NCBI GenBank assembly: GCA_019638595.1
Contig: JAHBTJ010000009.1
Coordinates: 124,001 to 188,000 of the forward strand
Source of the DNA: Chitinophagaceae bacterium
Lineage (GTDB): Bacteria > Bacteroidota > Bacteroidia > Chitinophagales > Chitinophagaceae
Reading direction: 5' to 3'
Length of the DNA stretch: 64,000 nt
Shown here: in pieces, positions 53,249 through 62,543 of the stretch
How the letters are laid out: each line of letters opens with the position of its first letter
How positions within the stretch are numbered: position 1 is the first letter of the stretch
Notes under the pieces: model-generated
What the model saw: only the letters and a program-made list of their open reading frames with translations
Told to the model about the DNA's origin: nothing
The model's database searches: none
Position numbers and translations under genes: made by a program

Positions 53249-53950
53249 ATGCAGGCACTACAGGCACAGCAACTAACTAAATCTTATAACGGGTTTAATG
53301 CGCTAAGCAATTTAAACCTTACTGTAAACAAAGGAGAAATTTTCTGCCTGCTCGGGCAGAACGGCGCCGGCAAAACCACTACCATCAATTTATTTCTCGG
53401 GTTTACCAATGCTACATCGGGCAGAGCTTTTATCAAGGATATTGAAGTGGAAGAAAACAGCAACGCAACGCGGAAGTTTATCGCTTATATACCCGAAGTG
53501 GTGCAGCTTTACGGCAACCTTACAGGCATAGAAAACCTTGATTTCTTCAGCCGTTTAGCGGGCTATAAATATTCGGATAAGCTGTTAAAGGGTTTGCTGA
53601 ATAAGGCGGGCCTGCAGCAGGAGGCGCATGGACAAAGGCTTTCCACCTATTCCAAAGGCATGCGACAGAAAGTAGGCATCGCCATCGCGTTGGCTAAAAA
53701 TGCAGACGTGATTTTAATGGATGAACCTACATCAGGCCTTGACCCCAAAGCCACGGCAGAATTTACCCAAATATGCAAAGACCTGGCCGCCGAAAGCAGG
53801 ACCATCTTCATGGCCACGCATGATATTTTCAATGCGGTGAATGTGGGCACAAGGATCGGTATCATGAAGCGGGGCAGCCTGGTGCATACCATTTCTACAA
53901 AGGATATCACTGCAAACGAATTGCAGAAGCTGTATTTGGAAACCATTTAA
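53249..53950 (+). CDS. ABC transporter ATPase (ABC-2/CcmA type)
   Basis: A 233-residue ATPase. Walker A is GQNGAGKTTTIN (about 38-50), the Q-loop area is YIPEVVQLYGNLTG, the ABC signature is YSKGMRQKVGIAIAL, Walker B is VILMDEPTSGLDP, and the H-switch is FMATHDIF. The layout is that of exporter-type ABC-2 ATPases such as NosF/CcmA, not of the importer ATPases FecE or BtuD. It should power the two permeases encoded further down the island. Confidence 0.93.
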   Translation: MQALQAQQLTKSYNGFNALSNLNLTVNKGEIFCLLGQNGAGKTTTINLFLGFTNATSGRAFIKDIEVEENSNATRKFIAYIPEVVQLYGNLTGIENLDFFSRLAGYKYSDKLLKGLLNKAGLQQEAHGQRLSTYSKGMRQKVGIAIALAKNADVILMDEPTSGLDPKATAEFTQICKDLAAESRTIFMATHDIFNAVNVGTRIGIMKRGSLVHTISTKDITANELQKLYLETI

Positions 53951-53980
53951 CCATTATTACACCATGTGATTTTAAAAGAA

Positions 53981-56104
53981 ATGCATAAATATTTTTCAAT
54001 ACCTATACTGCTGATATCTTCGATACCTGTACTGGCACAGGTAAAGGATACCCTGCCTGTTGTGACAGACACGGCTGCTGCGAAACAACTACGAACAGTA
54101 ACCGTAACAGCAGACCGGCTTGGACATATCAGGCAGCAACCGCTTTCCGTTTCCGTAATTGATGTGAAGAAATTCCATACACGGAGCACCAATGCCGTAG
54201 ATATATTGGGAACCGTATCGGGTGTGCGGGTACGGCAGCAGGGCGGATTGGGCAGTAATTCCAACATTTCGCTCAACGGTATAGCCGGAAAGCAGGTGCG
54301 TTACTTCCTGGACGGCATCCCGCTTGAATTTATGGGTAGTGCTTTAGCGATGAACAATATCCCCTCCGTGATTATAGACCGGATGGAAGTGTATAAAGGA
54401 GTGGTTCCCGTTTCGTTGGGAGCAGATGCTTTGGGTGGAGCGGTACAGTTGGTCAGCCGCAGGGATTACCCGAATTACTTAGATGCTTCTTATCAGTTGG
54501 GGTCGTTTCATACGCACAAGGCAGGCATCAACGGCCGACATACCTGGAACGATAAATATTTTGTTTCGCTTTCCTCTTTCTACAACTTTTCCAAAAACGA
54601 TTACAAAATAGATGTGGAGATCCCGAACCAATACGGCAATCCCGTTGGGGCAAGGGTAAAACGGTTTCATGATGACTTCAATAGCTTCAGGGCCAATGCA
54701 GAGGTGGGCATCATCAAACAGCGATGGGCTGACCTGTTTTCTATAACACTCAATACGGCTTCTGTGGATAAGGATGTACAGCACAACCTCATTATGACAC
54801 AACCTTACGGCGCCGCTCAAATAAAGAGCGACAACAAAGCGGTACACTTAAAATGGATTTCAGATTCCCTTGTAAAACACACCCGGCTCAATTTCTTTGC
54901 AGGCTATAATGATGAGCGTTCGCAGGTAATAGACACCACCTTAAATGCCTATACCTGGGATGGTAAAATAGCGAACCGCAGAAGCTACGGCGGGGAGTTC
55001 TCTACGATCCAAACCAACCTGAAACTGCACACCCGTCAGTTTTTATCCCGGTTTAATGCCAGCTATTCAAAAGACCATATCAATTCATTGAACCTGAATA
55101 TCGTTTACGGTTACTTTACAAGAAACGGCAAGGATGACTATGCAGTAGATTATTACGGAGAGAATATTTACGCAAATGCCACTACGTTAAAGAAACTTAC
55201 TGCCGGTCTGGGGTACGAACGGTTTTTTCAAACCCTGAACCTTACGGCTATAAGTTCCGCCAAATTCTTCCTGTTTGATGCCGGTGGTTATTCGCTGGTC
55301 AATAACAGTGTAATGCCAACTAATCAATCCCGAAACCGTTTTGGTTTCAGCGAAGCATTGAAATGGCAACCTATTGCACCGCTTATCGTTAAAGCCTCTT
55401 ACGAGTATGCCACCAGGATCCCCGATGCGGAAGAACTGTTTGGTGACTTTTCGCTCATCAAGCAAAATGCCACATTAAAGCCGGAAACAAGCCATAATCT
55501 CAACTTAGGTGTTAGCTATAACAAACCTGTATGGAGCGGCGAGTTAAATGCTTTTTACCGCAGGACAGATGATATTATTTATTTACAGATTGCACAATAC
55601 ACGGCGCAGTATCAAAACCTGCTGAAGTCTGCCATCGCCGGGCTGGAAGCCTCTTTCCTCGTAAGACCGGCAGAGGGCTGGGCGGTTACGGTGAATGGTA
55701 CTTACCAGGACATCAGGAATAAGACAGGCGCTCAATACCCATCTTCTCCCGAATCCAAATATTATAATGACCGCCTGCCGAATATCCCCTACCTGTTTGG
55801 CAATGCAGAGATCAACTGGCGTGCAAAAGCCGATAAGTACAACAATATATTCCAGTGCTGGGCCAACGGCTCTTATGTGCATGAGTTTTACCTCTATTGG
55901 GCTTCTGACGGCAACCCCGATCTAAAGGCAACCATCCCATCCCAATACCTGCAGTACATGGGTGCAAGCTATGTGGTAAGTAAAATCAAAACTACTGTTA
56001 CCGGCGAAATACACAACCTTTTTGATGAAAAGGCATTTGACAATTTCAATGTGCAGCGACCGGGCAGGTCATTCCACATAAAACTAAATTTTTTAATCAG
56101 ATAA
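53981..56104 (+). CDS. TonB-dependent receptor of the metal island
   Basis: A 707-residue receptor from ATG 53981 (GTG 53966 in frame is possible). The signal peptide ends ISSIPVLAQ. The TonB-box region is QLRTVTVTADRLGHIRQQPL; the plug contains SNISLNGIAGKQVRYFLDG and RMEVYKGVVPVSLGADALGG, and the end is GRSFHIKLNFLIR. It lacks the N-terminal signalling domain of FecA/FpvA, so control is by Fur rather than by a sigma factor. It follows the ATPase by 30 bp and precedes a DUF4374 lipoprotein. The natural ligand is probably a metal-metallophore complex. Confidence 0.9.
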   Translation: MHKYFSIPILLISSIPVLAQVKDTLPVVTDTAAAKQLRTVTVTADRLGHIRQQPLSVSVIDVKKFHTRSTNAVDILGTVSGVRVRQQGGLGSNSNISLNGIAGKQVRYFLDGIPLEFMGSALAMNNIPSVIIDRMEVYKGVVPVSLGADALGGAVQLVSRRDYPNYLDASYQLGSFHTHKAGINGRHTWNDKYFVSLSSFYNFSKNDYKIDVEIPNQYGNPVGARVKRFHDDFNSFRANAEVGIIKQRWADLFSITLNTASVDKDVQHNLIMTQPYGAAQIKSDNKAVHLKWISDSLVKHTRLNFFAGYNDERSQVIDTTLNAYTWDGKIANRRSYGGEFSTIQTNLKLHTRQFLSRFNASYSKDHINSLNLNIVYGYFTRNGKDDYAVDYYGENIYANATTLKKLTAGLGYERFFQTLNLTAISSAKFFLFDAGGYSLVNNSVMPTNQSRNRFGFSEALKWQPIAPLIVKASYEYATRIPDAEELFGDFSLIKQNATLKPETSHNLNLGVSYNKPVWSGELNAFYRRTDDIIYLQIAQYTAQYQNLLKSAIAGLEASFLVRPAEGWAVTVNGTYQDIRNKTGAQYPSSPESKYYNDRLPNIPYLFGNAEINWRAKADKYNNIFQCWANGSYVHEFYLYWASDGNPDLKATIPSQYLQYMGASYVVSKIKTTVTGEIHNLFDEKAFDNFNVQRPGRSFHIKLNFLIR

Positions 56105-56121
56105 ATTCAAATACAAAAAAA

Positions 56122-57285
56122 ATGAAACCAAGAGTTCTTTTAAATTTTGCACTGGGTGCAGCTATTTTATTTTCAGGGTGCAGTAAAGATGATGACAAGC
56201 CGAAGCCCGAAGAAAAACAGGAAGTGAATTATGCCTTTGCGGTAGTCGGTGGCGTAGCCCCGAGCCTTACCACCTATATTGCAGGTGCTGCTGACCTTAA
56301 TATCACACATTTAAGCAATAGCAACGCTACCGAACAAGCCAATTTTGCCTCCATGTGGCACTATAAAAAAGCCGTTTATCTTACTGCTTCCGGTGCTCCG
56401 GCATCTATGGTAAAATACGAGTTCAATGATAAAGGCATTGCGGTACAAAGCCAAAAGCTCATCGTGCCGGGAGCAAATACCTTTTCGTCTATTGAGTTTA
56501 TCAGCGACAATGTGGCTTATGCTTCGGTAGGCGGCGGACTGGCAAGGGTAGTAAAATTCAATCCCACCACTATGCAGATAACCGGAGAAGTAAACCTGAA
56601 CAGCATATTAAAACCTGCCGCAACATCTACTTTCTACCTGGGTATGAAAGCTCGTGACGGGAAACTCTTCATGGGCGTGTATTACGGTGGCAGTGCGGAT
56701 TTACTTGCCAAAGCATACATGGCTGTTATTAACCTTAGCACCGATGCGGTAGAGAAGCTGATAGAAGACGACCGGACTGCCGGGATATTCCAGAATGGTT
56801 CTTCTGCCAATGGTATTGAAATAGATGATGCAGGCGATATGTATGTAATGGGCATAGGTTCTCCAAGTAAGCCGAGCGGTATATTACGCATTAAGAAAGG
56901 TGCAACGGATTTCGACCCGGATTACTTTATGAACCTGGATGTTGCTGCCGGGAAAAGTTGCAGAAATTTCAGGCTTATAAACGGATTGGCTTTTGTAAAC
57001 CGGATAGTTAACGAAGACGACCCTTATGAACTGAACGGGGCAAATTATGAATATTACCAAATCGACCTTGCTTCCAAAACATCTAAAGGGAAAGTCGGAA
57101 ACCTTCCGGTAATATGGGGCAGTTCCACAGGTATCATAAGGAAATACACTGATGGCGAACTGCTGTTTACGGTATCAGGTGCAACCGAAAATGCGGTGTA
57201 CACTTACAACATTGCCAATGGCAATCTGACTAAAAAATTCACGCTGGATGGTTCCAGGACAACCGGGTTTGCTGCCCTAAAATAA
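56122..57285 (+). CDS. DUF4374-like surface lipoprotein (XusB-like)
   Basis: A 387-residue lipoprotein, lipobox FSGCSK at about residue 20, then a charged linker (DDDKPKPEEKQEVN). The body consists of repeated propeller-like units, such as VNYAFAVVGGVAPSLTTYI, MGVYYGGSADLLAKAYMAVI and GEVNLNSILKPAATST, and an end GNLTKKFTLDGSRTTGFAAL. I match it from memory to DUF4374, the family I associate with XusB of Bacteroides, which binds siderophores beside a TonB receptor. It follows the TonB receptor by 17 bp, the same pairing. Family assignment is by eye. Confidence 0.75.
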   Translation: MKPRVLLNFALGAAILFSGCSKDDDKPKPEEKQEVNYAFAVVGGVAPSLTTYIAGAADLNITHLSNSNATEQANFASMWHYKKAVYLTASGAPASMVKYEFNDKGIAVQSQKLIVPGANTFSSIEFISDNVAYASVGGGLARVVKFNPTTMQITGEVNLNSILKPAATSTFYLGMKARDGKLFMGVYYGGSADLLAKAYMAVINLSTDAVEKLIEDDRTAGIFQNGSSANGIEIDDAGDMYVMGIGSPSKPSGILRIKKGATDFDPDYFMNLDVAAGKSCRNFRLINGLAFVNRIVNEDDPYELNGANYEYYQIDLASKTSKGKVGNLPVIWGSSTGIIRKYTDGELLFTVSGATENAVYTYNIANGNLTKKFTLDGSRTTGFAALK

Positions 57286-57318
57286 CAGTAACGGAGATTT
57301 AAAAAGCCGGGGAAAAAT

Positions 57319-58734
57319 ATGAAATCAATAATTATTTTTGAGCTAAAGCGAATATCCAGGGACAGAAAGGCAATCGTATTTTGCCTTTTGACCTGGCTTT
57401 TGCTCGCCGTTTCTTTTTACATCAACCATGTCAAGGTCAGCCAGACACAGGAACAGGTAACGGCTGCAATGGCTCTGAAAAAGCAGCAATGGCTGCATCA
57501 GGCCCCCAAGCATCCGCACATGGCGGCACATTTCGGGCAGTTCGTATTTAAGCCGGTACATCCGCTTAGCCAGCTCGACCCGGGTGTGAATGACTATGCA
57601 GGTGTGTATGCCTATCTGGAACCCCACCGGCAGAATGATTTCGTGTTTATGGCAGCACAGGAGCAGAACGCTTCTGTGCGTTTCGGTGCTCTTACCCCGG
57701 CTTTGATACTTCAGGTGCTGGTTTCGTTGCTCATTATTTTTATGAGCTTTGGAGCGGTTGCTTTCGACAGGGAAAACGGTACGCTCAAACTGCTTACGGC
57801 ACAGGGAACAAAAATGCACCAATTGATATTGGGGAAAGCACTTGCTTATTTTGCCCTGGTAGCAACCGCAATTCTCCCTTTATTACCGATTGTATTTTTA
57901 TTGCGGTCGGATTTTCAAAGTGGCGTGCAGGATACCCTGATAAGAACCCTGCTCATGTTCACGGCTTACCTGCTGTATTACTTCCTGCTTTGTGCGGTGG
58001 TGGTATGGATTTCGGCATTGGTAAAAAATGCAAAATCTTCTCTGCTCGTGTCGTTAGGATGCTGGGTTTTCTTCGTCATCGTCATTCCTAAAACCGTAGC
58101 CAACATCAGTGCCGATGCGTATCCGCTTATATCCAATGAAGCGTTTCTGGCTGCCATCAGCGAGGATATTAAGAAAGGAATTGACGGTCACAACCCGGAT
58201 GAGAAACGAAAAGAAGAACTGATCGCAGCAACTTTAAAGAAATACAATGTGGATTCACTGGCCCAGCTTCCTGTAAATATGGAGGGCGTGATTATGCAAG
58301 CTGGCGAAGAGTACAGCTCCCAGGTTTATGACGTTCATTTTGAACAGGTACAGCAAACCCTTCGTAACCAGAATAAATGGAGTTCCTATACCGCTATCAT
58401 AAATCCTTACAACGCCATCAGAAACATAGCAATGGGGCTGGCACTCACAGATGTAAACAGCCATATCTATTTTCAAAAATCGGCTGAAGCCTATCGCAGG
58501 GAATATGTGAAGTTCCTGAACGATGATATGGCGTACAACTCAAAACCGGGAACATTCTTTACCTACAAATTAGGTGTGGAAACCTATGCGAAAGTCCCTG
58601 TTTTTAAATATTCGTATCCAACGGTATCGGATACGTTAAGAAACATCAGCATTGAGTTTTTCGCACTTCTTGCAGGTGTACTCTTTATCCTGTTTATAAC
58701 CCGCTTTACCACTCATAAAATACCTGTTAGCTAA
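57319..58734 (+). CDS. ABC-2-type permease subunit 1 (DUF3526-like)
   Basis: A 471-residue membrane protein. One helix near the N-terminus (FCLLTWLLLAVSFYI) is followed by a periplasmic region of about 110 residues with a His-rich patch (HQAPKHPHMAAHFGQ). Five or so helices follow between about 130 and 255 (including LQVLVSLLIIFMSFGAVAFD). Then comes a second long periplasmic loop and a final helix (IEFFALLAGVLFILFI). FDRENGTLKLL in the first cytoplasmic loop is the ABC-2 coupling region. Its stop overlaps the next start by one base (TAATG). The His patch could bind metal. Confidence 0.82.
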   Translation: MKSIIIFELKRISRDRKAIVFCLLTWLLLAVSFYINHVKVSQTQEQVTAAMALKKQQWLHQAPKHPHMAAHFGQFVFKPVHPLSQLDPGVNDYAGVYAYLEPHRQNDFVFMAAQEQNASVRFGALTPALILQVLVSLLIIFMSFGAVAFDRENGTLKLLTAQGTKMHQLILGKALAYFALVATAILPLLPIVFLLRSDFQSGVQDTLIRTLLMFTAYLLYYFLLCAVVVWISALVKNAKSSLLVSLGCWVFFVIVIPKTVANISADAYPLISNEAFLAAISEDIKKGIDGHNPDEKRKEELIAATLKKYNVDSLAQLPVNMEGVIMQAGEEYSSQVYDVHFEQVQQTLRNQNKWSSYTAIINPYNAIRNIAMGLALTDVNSHIYFQKSAEAYRREYVKFLNDDMAYNSKPGTFFTYKLGVETYAKVPVFKYSYPTVSDTLRNISIEFFALLAGVLFILFITRFTTHKIPVS

Positions 58735-60131
58735 TGATAAAACTGATTTTCAAATACGAGTGGAAAAACTTTTACCGTAACCGGTTACAGGTAATTTTTT
58801 ATGGGCTGCTGTTTTTGGCAGGCATCTACGCTATCAGCTACGGGCATAGGGAAATAGCAAAACAGAATAATACCATTGCCCTGATTGGGGAAAATGAAAA
58901 AGCCCAAATCAGCGATATTGTGCAGGCATTTCAGACAGATACCACTGCCAAAGAGGGAAAAGCCACCTATATGCGTGCGGCATTGCCCAGCCTGGGACGG
59001 CTTTTTCATAAATACAATACAGTTTTTCAACCTACGCCCTATACCGCATTTTCATTGGGGCAAAGAGATTTGTTCCCTTACTATCATAAGCTCAATTCTC
59101 ATAGCCTCTATATGCAGGTATTTAAGAATGAAATTGTCAATCCTCAAAAGCTCCTGTCAGGTAATTTGGATTTGGCATTTGTTTTCATTTACCTGTTGCC
59201 CTTATTCATTATAGCAATGGGTTACGGGCTTGTATCGGGCGAAAAGGAAAACGGCAGCTACCCGCTTTTGGGCACAGGTGCTGTATCGTTATATCGGCTA
59301 TTTGCTTACAAGATGCTTTTTCGTTTTGTGCTTGCTGCTGCTCCTGTCTTTTTATTGACCTTGCTTGCAGTGGCGGTAAATCGTGCATCGCTGAACGGCT
59401 TATTCGTTTCGTGGCTTACCGTATCGCTCCTGTATGTGGCACTATGGTGTGCGGTAGTGTTTTTGGTAGCATCATTTAACAAAAGCTCTGCTTTTAATAC
59501 AGTGGCACTTTTGGGAATATGGCTGTTTTTCCTGATTGTAGTTCCGGCTTTTATCAACGCCGTTTCAGTCAGTAAATACCCTATCAACCAAACCGTCATC
59601 AGTGATGCCATCCGACGTATGCAATTGGATGAGTCGGAGCATGGACAGAAAGAAGTGTTTGATAAATATTATACGCTTCATCCCGAATACAAGCCCTTTC
59701 ACATCCAATCGCCGTATAATATGGCTAAGATATATGCAATGGGCGGAGAAATGAAAGACGAAGAAAACAGGACTATGATTGAGGAATATTTTAACGGGAT
59801 TAAGTCGAGAGATTATTTAGTGTCATCGTTTAATGCAATTTCCCCTGCAGCAAACGCACAGCAACTGCTTAATTATATTTCCGGTTCGGACATACGGTAT
59901 TACCTGGATTATCACGAACAATTAAAAGCTTTTCACAAGGAGTTAGCTCTTTTTTATAACAGCACATTGTATCAAAACAAAACACTGACTGCAAAAGGGT
60001 ATGAAAATCGGCCAAAGTTTGAGATGCGTATCAAGACCAGGTGGAGTAATATATATACCGGTATGTTGATTTTAGGAGGCTGGACAGTGATTTTGCCAGG
60101 GTTTGCTTTTTGGAAGATGAAAAGAATGTAG
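58734..60131 (+). CDS. ABC-2-type permease subunit 2 (DUF3526-like)
   Basis: A 465-residue membrane protein of the same build as its upstream neighbour: N-terminal helix, periplasmic region of about 110 residues, a helix bundle (for example VFIYLLPLFIIAMGYGLVSG and ALLGIWLFFLIVVPAFINAV), a second periplasmic loop and a last helix (GMLILGGWTVILPGFAFW). VSGEKENGSYPLL is the cytoplasmic coupling loop. The two permeases are probably a heterodimer driven by the ATPase at 53249. The start ATG overlaps the stop of subunit 1. Confidence 0.82.
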   Translation: MIKLIFKYEWKNFYRNRLQVIFYGLLFLAGIYAISYGHREIAKQNNTIALIGENEKAQISDIVQAFQTDTTAKEGKATYMRAALPSLGRLFHKYNTVFQPTPYTAFSLGQRDLFPYYHKLNSHSLYMQVFKNEIVNPQKLLSGNLDLAFVFIYLLPLFIIAMGYGLVSGEKENGSYPLLGTGAVSLYRLFAYKMLFRFVLAAAPVFLLTLLAVAVNRASLNGLFVSWLTVSLLYVALWCAVVFLVASFNKSSAFNTVALLGIWLFFLIVVPAFINAVSVSKYPINQTVISDAIRRMQLDESEHGQKEVFDKYYTLHPEYKPFHIQSPYNMAKIYAMGGEMKDEENRTMIEEYFNGIKSRDYLVSSFNAISPAANAQQLLNYISGSDIRYYLDYHEQLKAFHKELALFYNSTLYQNKTLTAKGYENRPKFEMRIKTRWSNIYTGMLILGGWTVILPGFAFWKMKRM

Positions 60132-60155
60132 AAATGCAGATAAAATATTTAACCC

Positions 60156-62540
60156 GTGAAATTAATTATATTAATATCATTGCTGCTCTCCGCTAATTCT
60201 TTATTGGCACAATCGGCAATCATAAAAGGAACCGTGCAAAGCAAGGGAGAATTAATTGGCTTTGCACACATAGAGCTCAACACGGATGCGAAACAACGTC
60301 GGCACACCTGGAGCGACAGTGCCGGGCAGTATCATTTTGAAGTAAGGCAGGTACAGAAATATATCATCAAAGCATCTTATATGGGCTATAAGGATTTTGT
60401 GAGTGACACAATACAGATAAAAGAGCCTGATGAACAATATGTATTAAATATCCAGTTGGAAGAAAAAAGTACAGTTCTTCAGGGCGTAACAATTATTTCC
60501 AAAAAAAATGTTTTTGAAACCGCTAAAGGCAAACTGATTTTCAATGTGCAAAATTCCGCCCTTACAACAGGGCAAACCGCTTTTGATATATTAAAAAATT
60601 TGCCGGGCGTCAGTATCGGACAAAATGATGAAATTCTCTTCAGAGGTTCTGCGGGCATCAATGTGATGATTGATGGAAAAATGACCTACCTGTCGGGCAA
60701 CCAGCTTGCCAACTATCTCAAAGGAATGGGTGCCGAAGATTTAAACAAGATAGAGTTGATAACCACACCACCCGTAGCGTTTGATGCTGCGGGCAATTCA
60801 GGAATAATTAACATCGTTCCGAAAAAAAATCTGAAACAAGGCTATGCTGTGGACATTCGCAGTGCTGTTTCCAAAGGAAAATTTTGGATGAACAACCAAA
60901 GCATTGCATCGAGCTTTCGGGCAAAAAACTGGAGTGTAAATGGCATGTTTGATTTCAAGACACCGCACAGCTATACGGAAAATAAAAGCGGCAACACCAT
61001 AAACGATGGAGGAAATTTGTTGAGGTTGTCCCGCAACAATGATTGGGCTTACAAAGTAAAATACTACACCTGGCGAATGGGCGCAGACTGGCAGTTCATG
61101 CCCAAGCATAAAATCGGCGTTAATTATCACGGATACTTTGATGACTTCAAAAGCTACAACCATTCCACTGTCGGCAGGCTGGACAATTCAAATGAGCTTC
61201 ATTCTTTTATCCGTTCTGCAAACAATATTATTGAGCCGTATCACTACGACGCGATCAATCTTAATTACCGTTATGATATAGACAGTTTAGGAAAGAAAAT
61301 AACTGCCGATGCCAACTATACGTCGTACCGGAATTTTTCGGACGGATTGATGACGACCGGAAATTATGAGGCAAACGGAGATCTGCTGAACGAGAATTTA
61401 TTGAAATCGCATCAGCCCGGCTTTGTAAAAATAAAATCGGGACAGATAGATGCCGAGCTTCCTTACCAAAAATTTACGCTGAAATCGGGCATCAAATACG
61501 CCGAAGTGGAAAATGACAACCAGTATAGTTTCGATACGTTACAGGCGGGGAATTTTGTAGAGGTGGAAACTATGAGCAACCATTTTAAATACAAGGAGCG
61601 CATTGCGGCGGCATACTTGTCCGGCAGTAAAAAATGGGGAAAGACCAGTTTGGAAGCAGGACTTAGGCTGGAACATACCAATGCCGACGGTTACACCGTA
61701 AAGCAGGACGTCAGCAACAAATGGGAATATATAAAGCTGTTTCCGTCGCTTGCAGTGGAGCAGGTTATCAACGATAACAACAAAATAGATTTTTCAATGA
61801 GTAGGCGTATTAACCGCCCGTCCTATACAGAACTGAACCCTGTGCGCTGGTACACCGACCAATATTTTTACTGGTCGGGAAATCCAAACCTTGTTCCCGA
61901 GCTGGCTTGGGTGTATAACGTTACTTACAGCCTGAAAAGTAAATACATTTTCTCTGCTGTTTACAATCAAAGCTTAAATTACATCAACAGGCGGTTAGTT
62001 ATGGACGACAACGGAACCACAGTAAGAACCCAAAGTGATAATTTCGGAACACGGCATCGGTTTGATTTTACGGTTTCTGCACCTGTGCAGCTTTTCTCTT
62101 TTTGGGATGCACAAATCTTCTCTGACATAAGCTACACTTCTTATCCAATCTCAATGCTTTCTGGTGATAAGGAACTCTCACAATGGGCGGCAATGCTTTT
62201 ATTGCAACAAAATTTTTCCCTGCCCAAAGGATTTAAGATAAATATTGCGGGGTTTTATTACACACCCGAGCTACGGGGAATTTACCTGACCCAACCTGCC
62301 GGCTGGGTTGATTTCGGAGTTAAAAAATCCTTTTTCGGGAACAAGCTGGAAGCACAGTTCAGCATCAATGACATACTCAATACCAACTGTTACCGGGCAA
62401 ATTCGCAAACTGATATTGCTGATTATTATTATAGAGACAAACCGTACAGCAGGGTTTTCGGATTTTCATTGCGATATCATTTTGGCGGAGAGCTCATCAA
62501 GTCTTCTACTAAAAAAACCGAAGAACAGCAACGGCTTTAA
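60156..62540 (+). CDS. Outer-membrane beta-barrel receptor with carboxypeptidase-like domain
   Basis: A 794-residue protein starting at GTG 60156, with a signal peptide ending ANSLLAQSA. A CarboxypepD_reg-like domain (IIKGTVQSKGELIGFAHI to SYMGYKDF) comes first, then a plug with DILKNLPGVSIGQNDEILFR and INVMIDGKMTYLSGNQL and the LITTPPVAFDAAGNSGIINI stretch, and then an OMP_b-brl barrel ending VFGFSLRYHFGG. These resemble TonB-dependent receptors but belong to the OMP_b-brl family. It is the second outer-membrane transporter candidate of the island, 24 bp after permease 2. Confidence 0.88.
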   Translation: MKLIILISLLLSANSLLAQSAIIKGTVQSKGELIGFAHIELNTDAKQRRHTWSDSAGQYHFEVRQVQKYIIKASYMGYKDFVSDTIQIKEPDEQYVLNIQLEEKSTVLQGVTIISKKNVFETAKGKLIFNVQNSALTTGQTAFDILKNLPGVSIGQNDEILFRGSAGINVMIDGKMTYLSGNQLANYLKGMGAEDLNKIELITTPPVAFDAAGNSGIINIVPKKNLKQGYAVDIRSAVSKGKFWMNNQSIASSFRAKNWSVNGMFDFKTPHSYTENKSGNTINDGGNLLRLSRNNDWAYKVKYYTWRMGADWQFMPKHKIGVNYHGYFDDFKSYNHSTVGRLDNSNELHSFIRSANNIIEPYHYDAINLNYRYDIDSLGKKITADANYTSYRNFSDGLMTTGNYEANGDLLNENLLKSHQPGFVKIKSGQIDAELPYQKFTLKSGIKYAEVENDNQYSFDTLQAGNFVEVETMSNHFKYKERIAAAYLSGSKKWGKTSLEAGLRLEHTNADGYTVKQDVSNKWEYIKLFPSLAVEQVINDNNKIDFSMSRRINRPSYTELNPVRWYTDQYFYWSGNPNLVPELAWVYNVTYSLKSKYIFSAVYNQSLNYINRRLVMDDNGTTVRTQSDNFGTRHRFDFTVSAPVQLFSFWDAQIFSDISYTSYPISMLSGDKELSQWAAMLLLQQNFSLPKGFKINIAGFYYTPELRGIYLTQPAGWVDFGVKKSFFGNKLEAQFSINDILNTNCYRANSQTDIADYYYRDKPYSRVFGFSLRYHFGGELIKSSTKKTEEQQRL

Positions 62541-62543
62541 AAT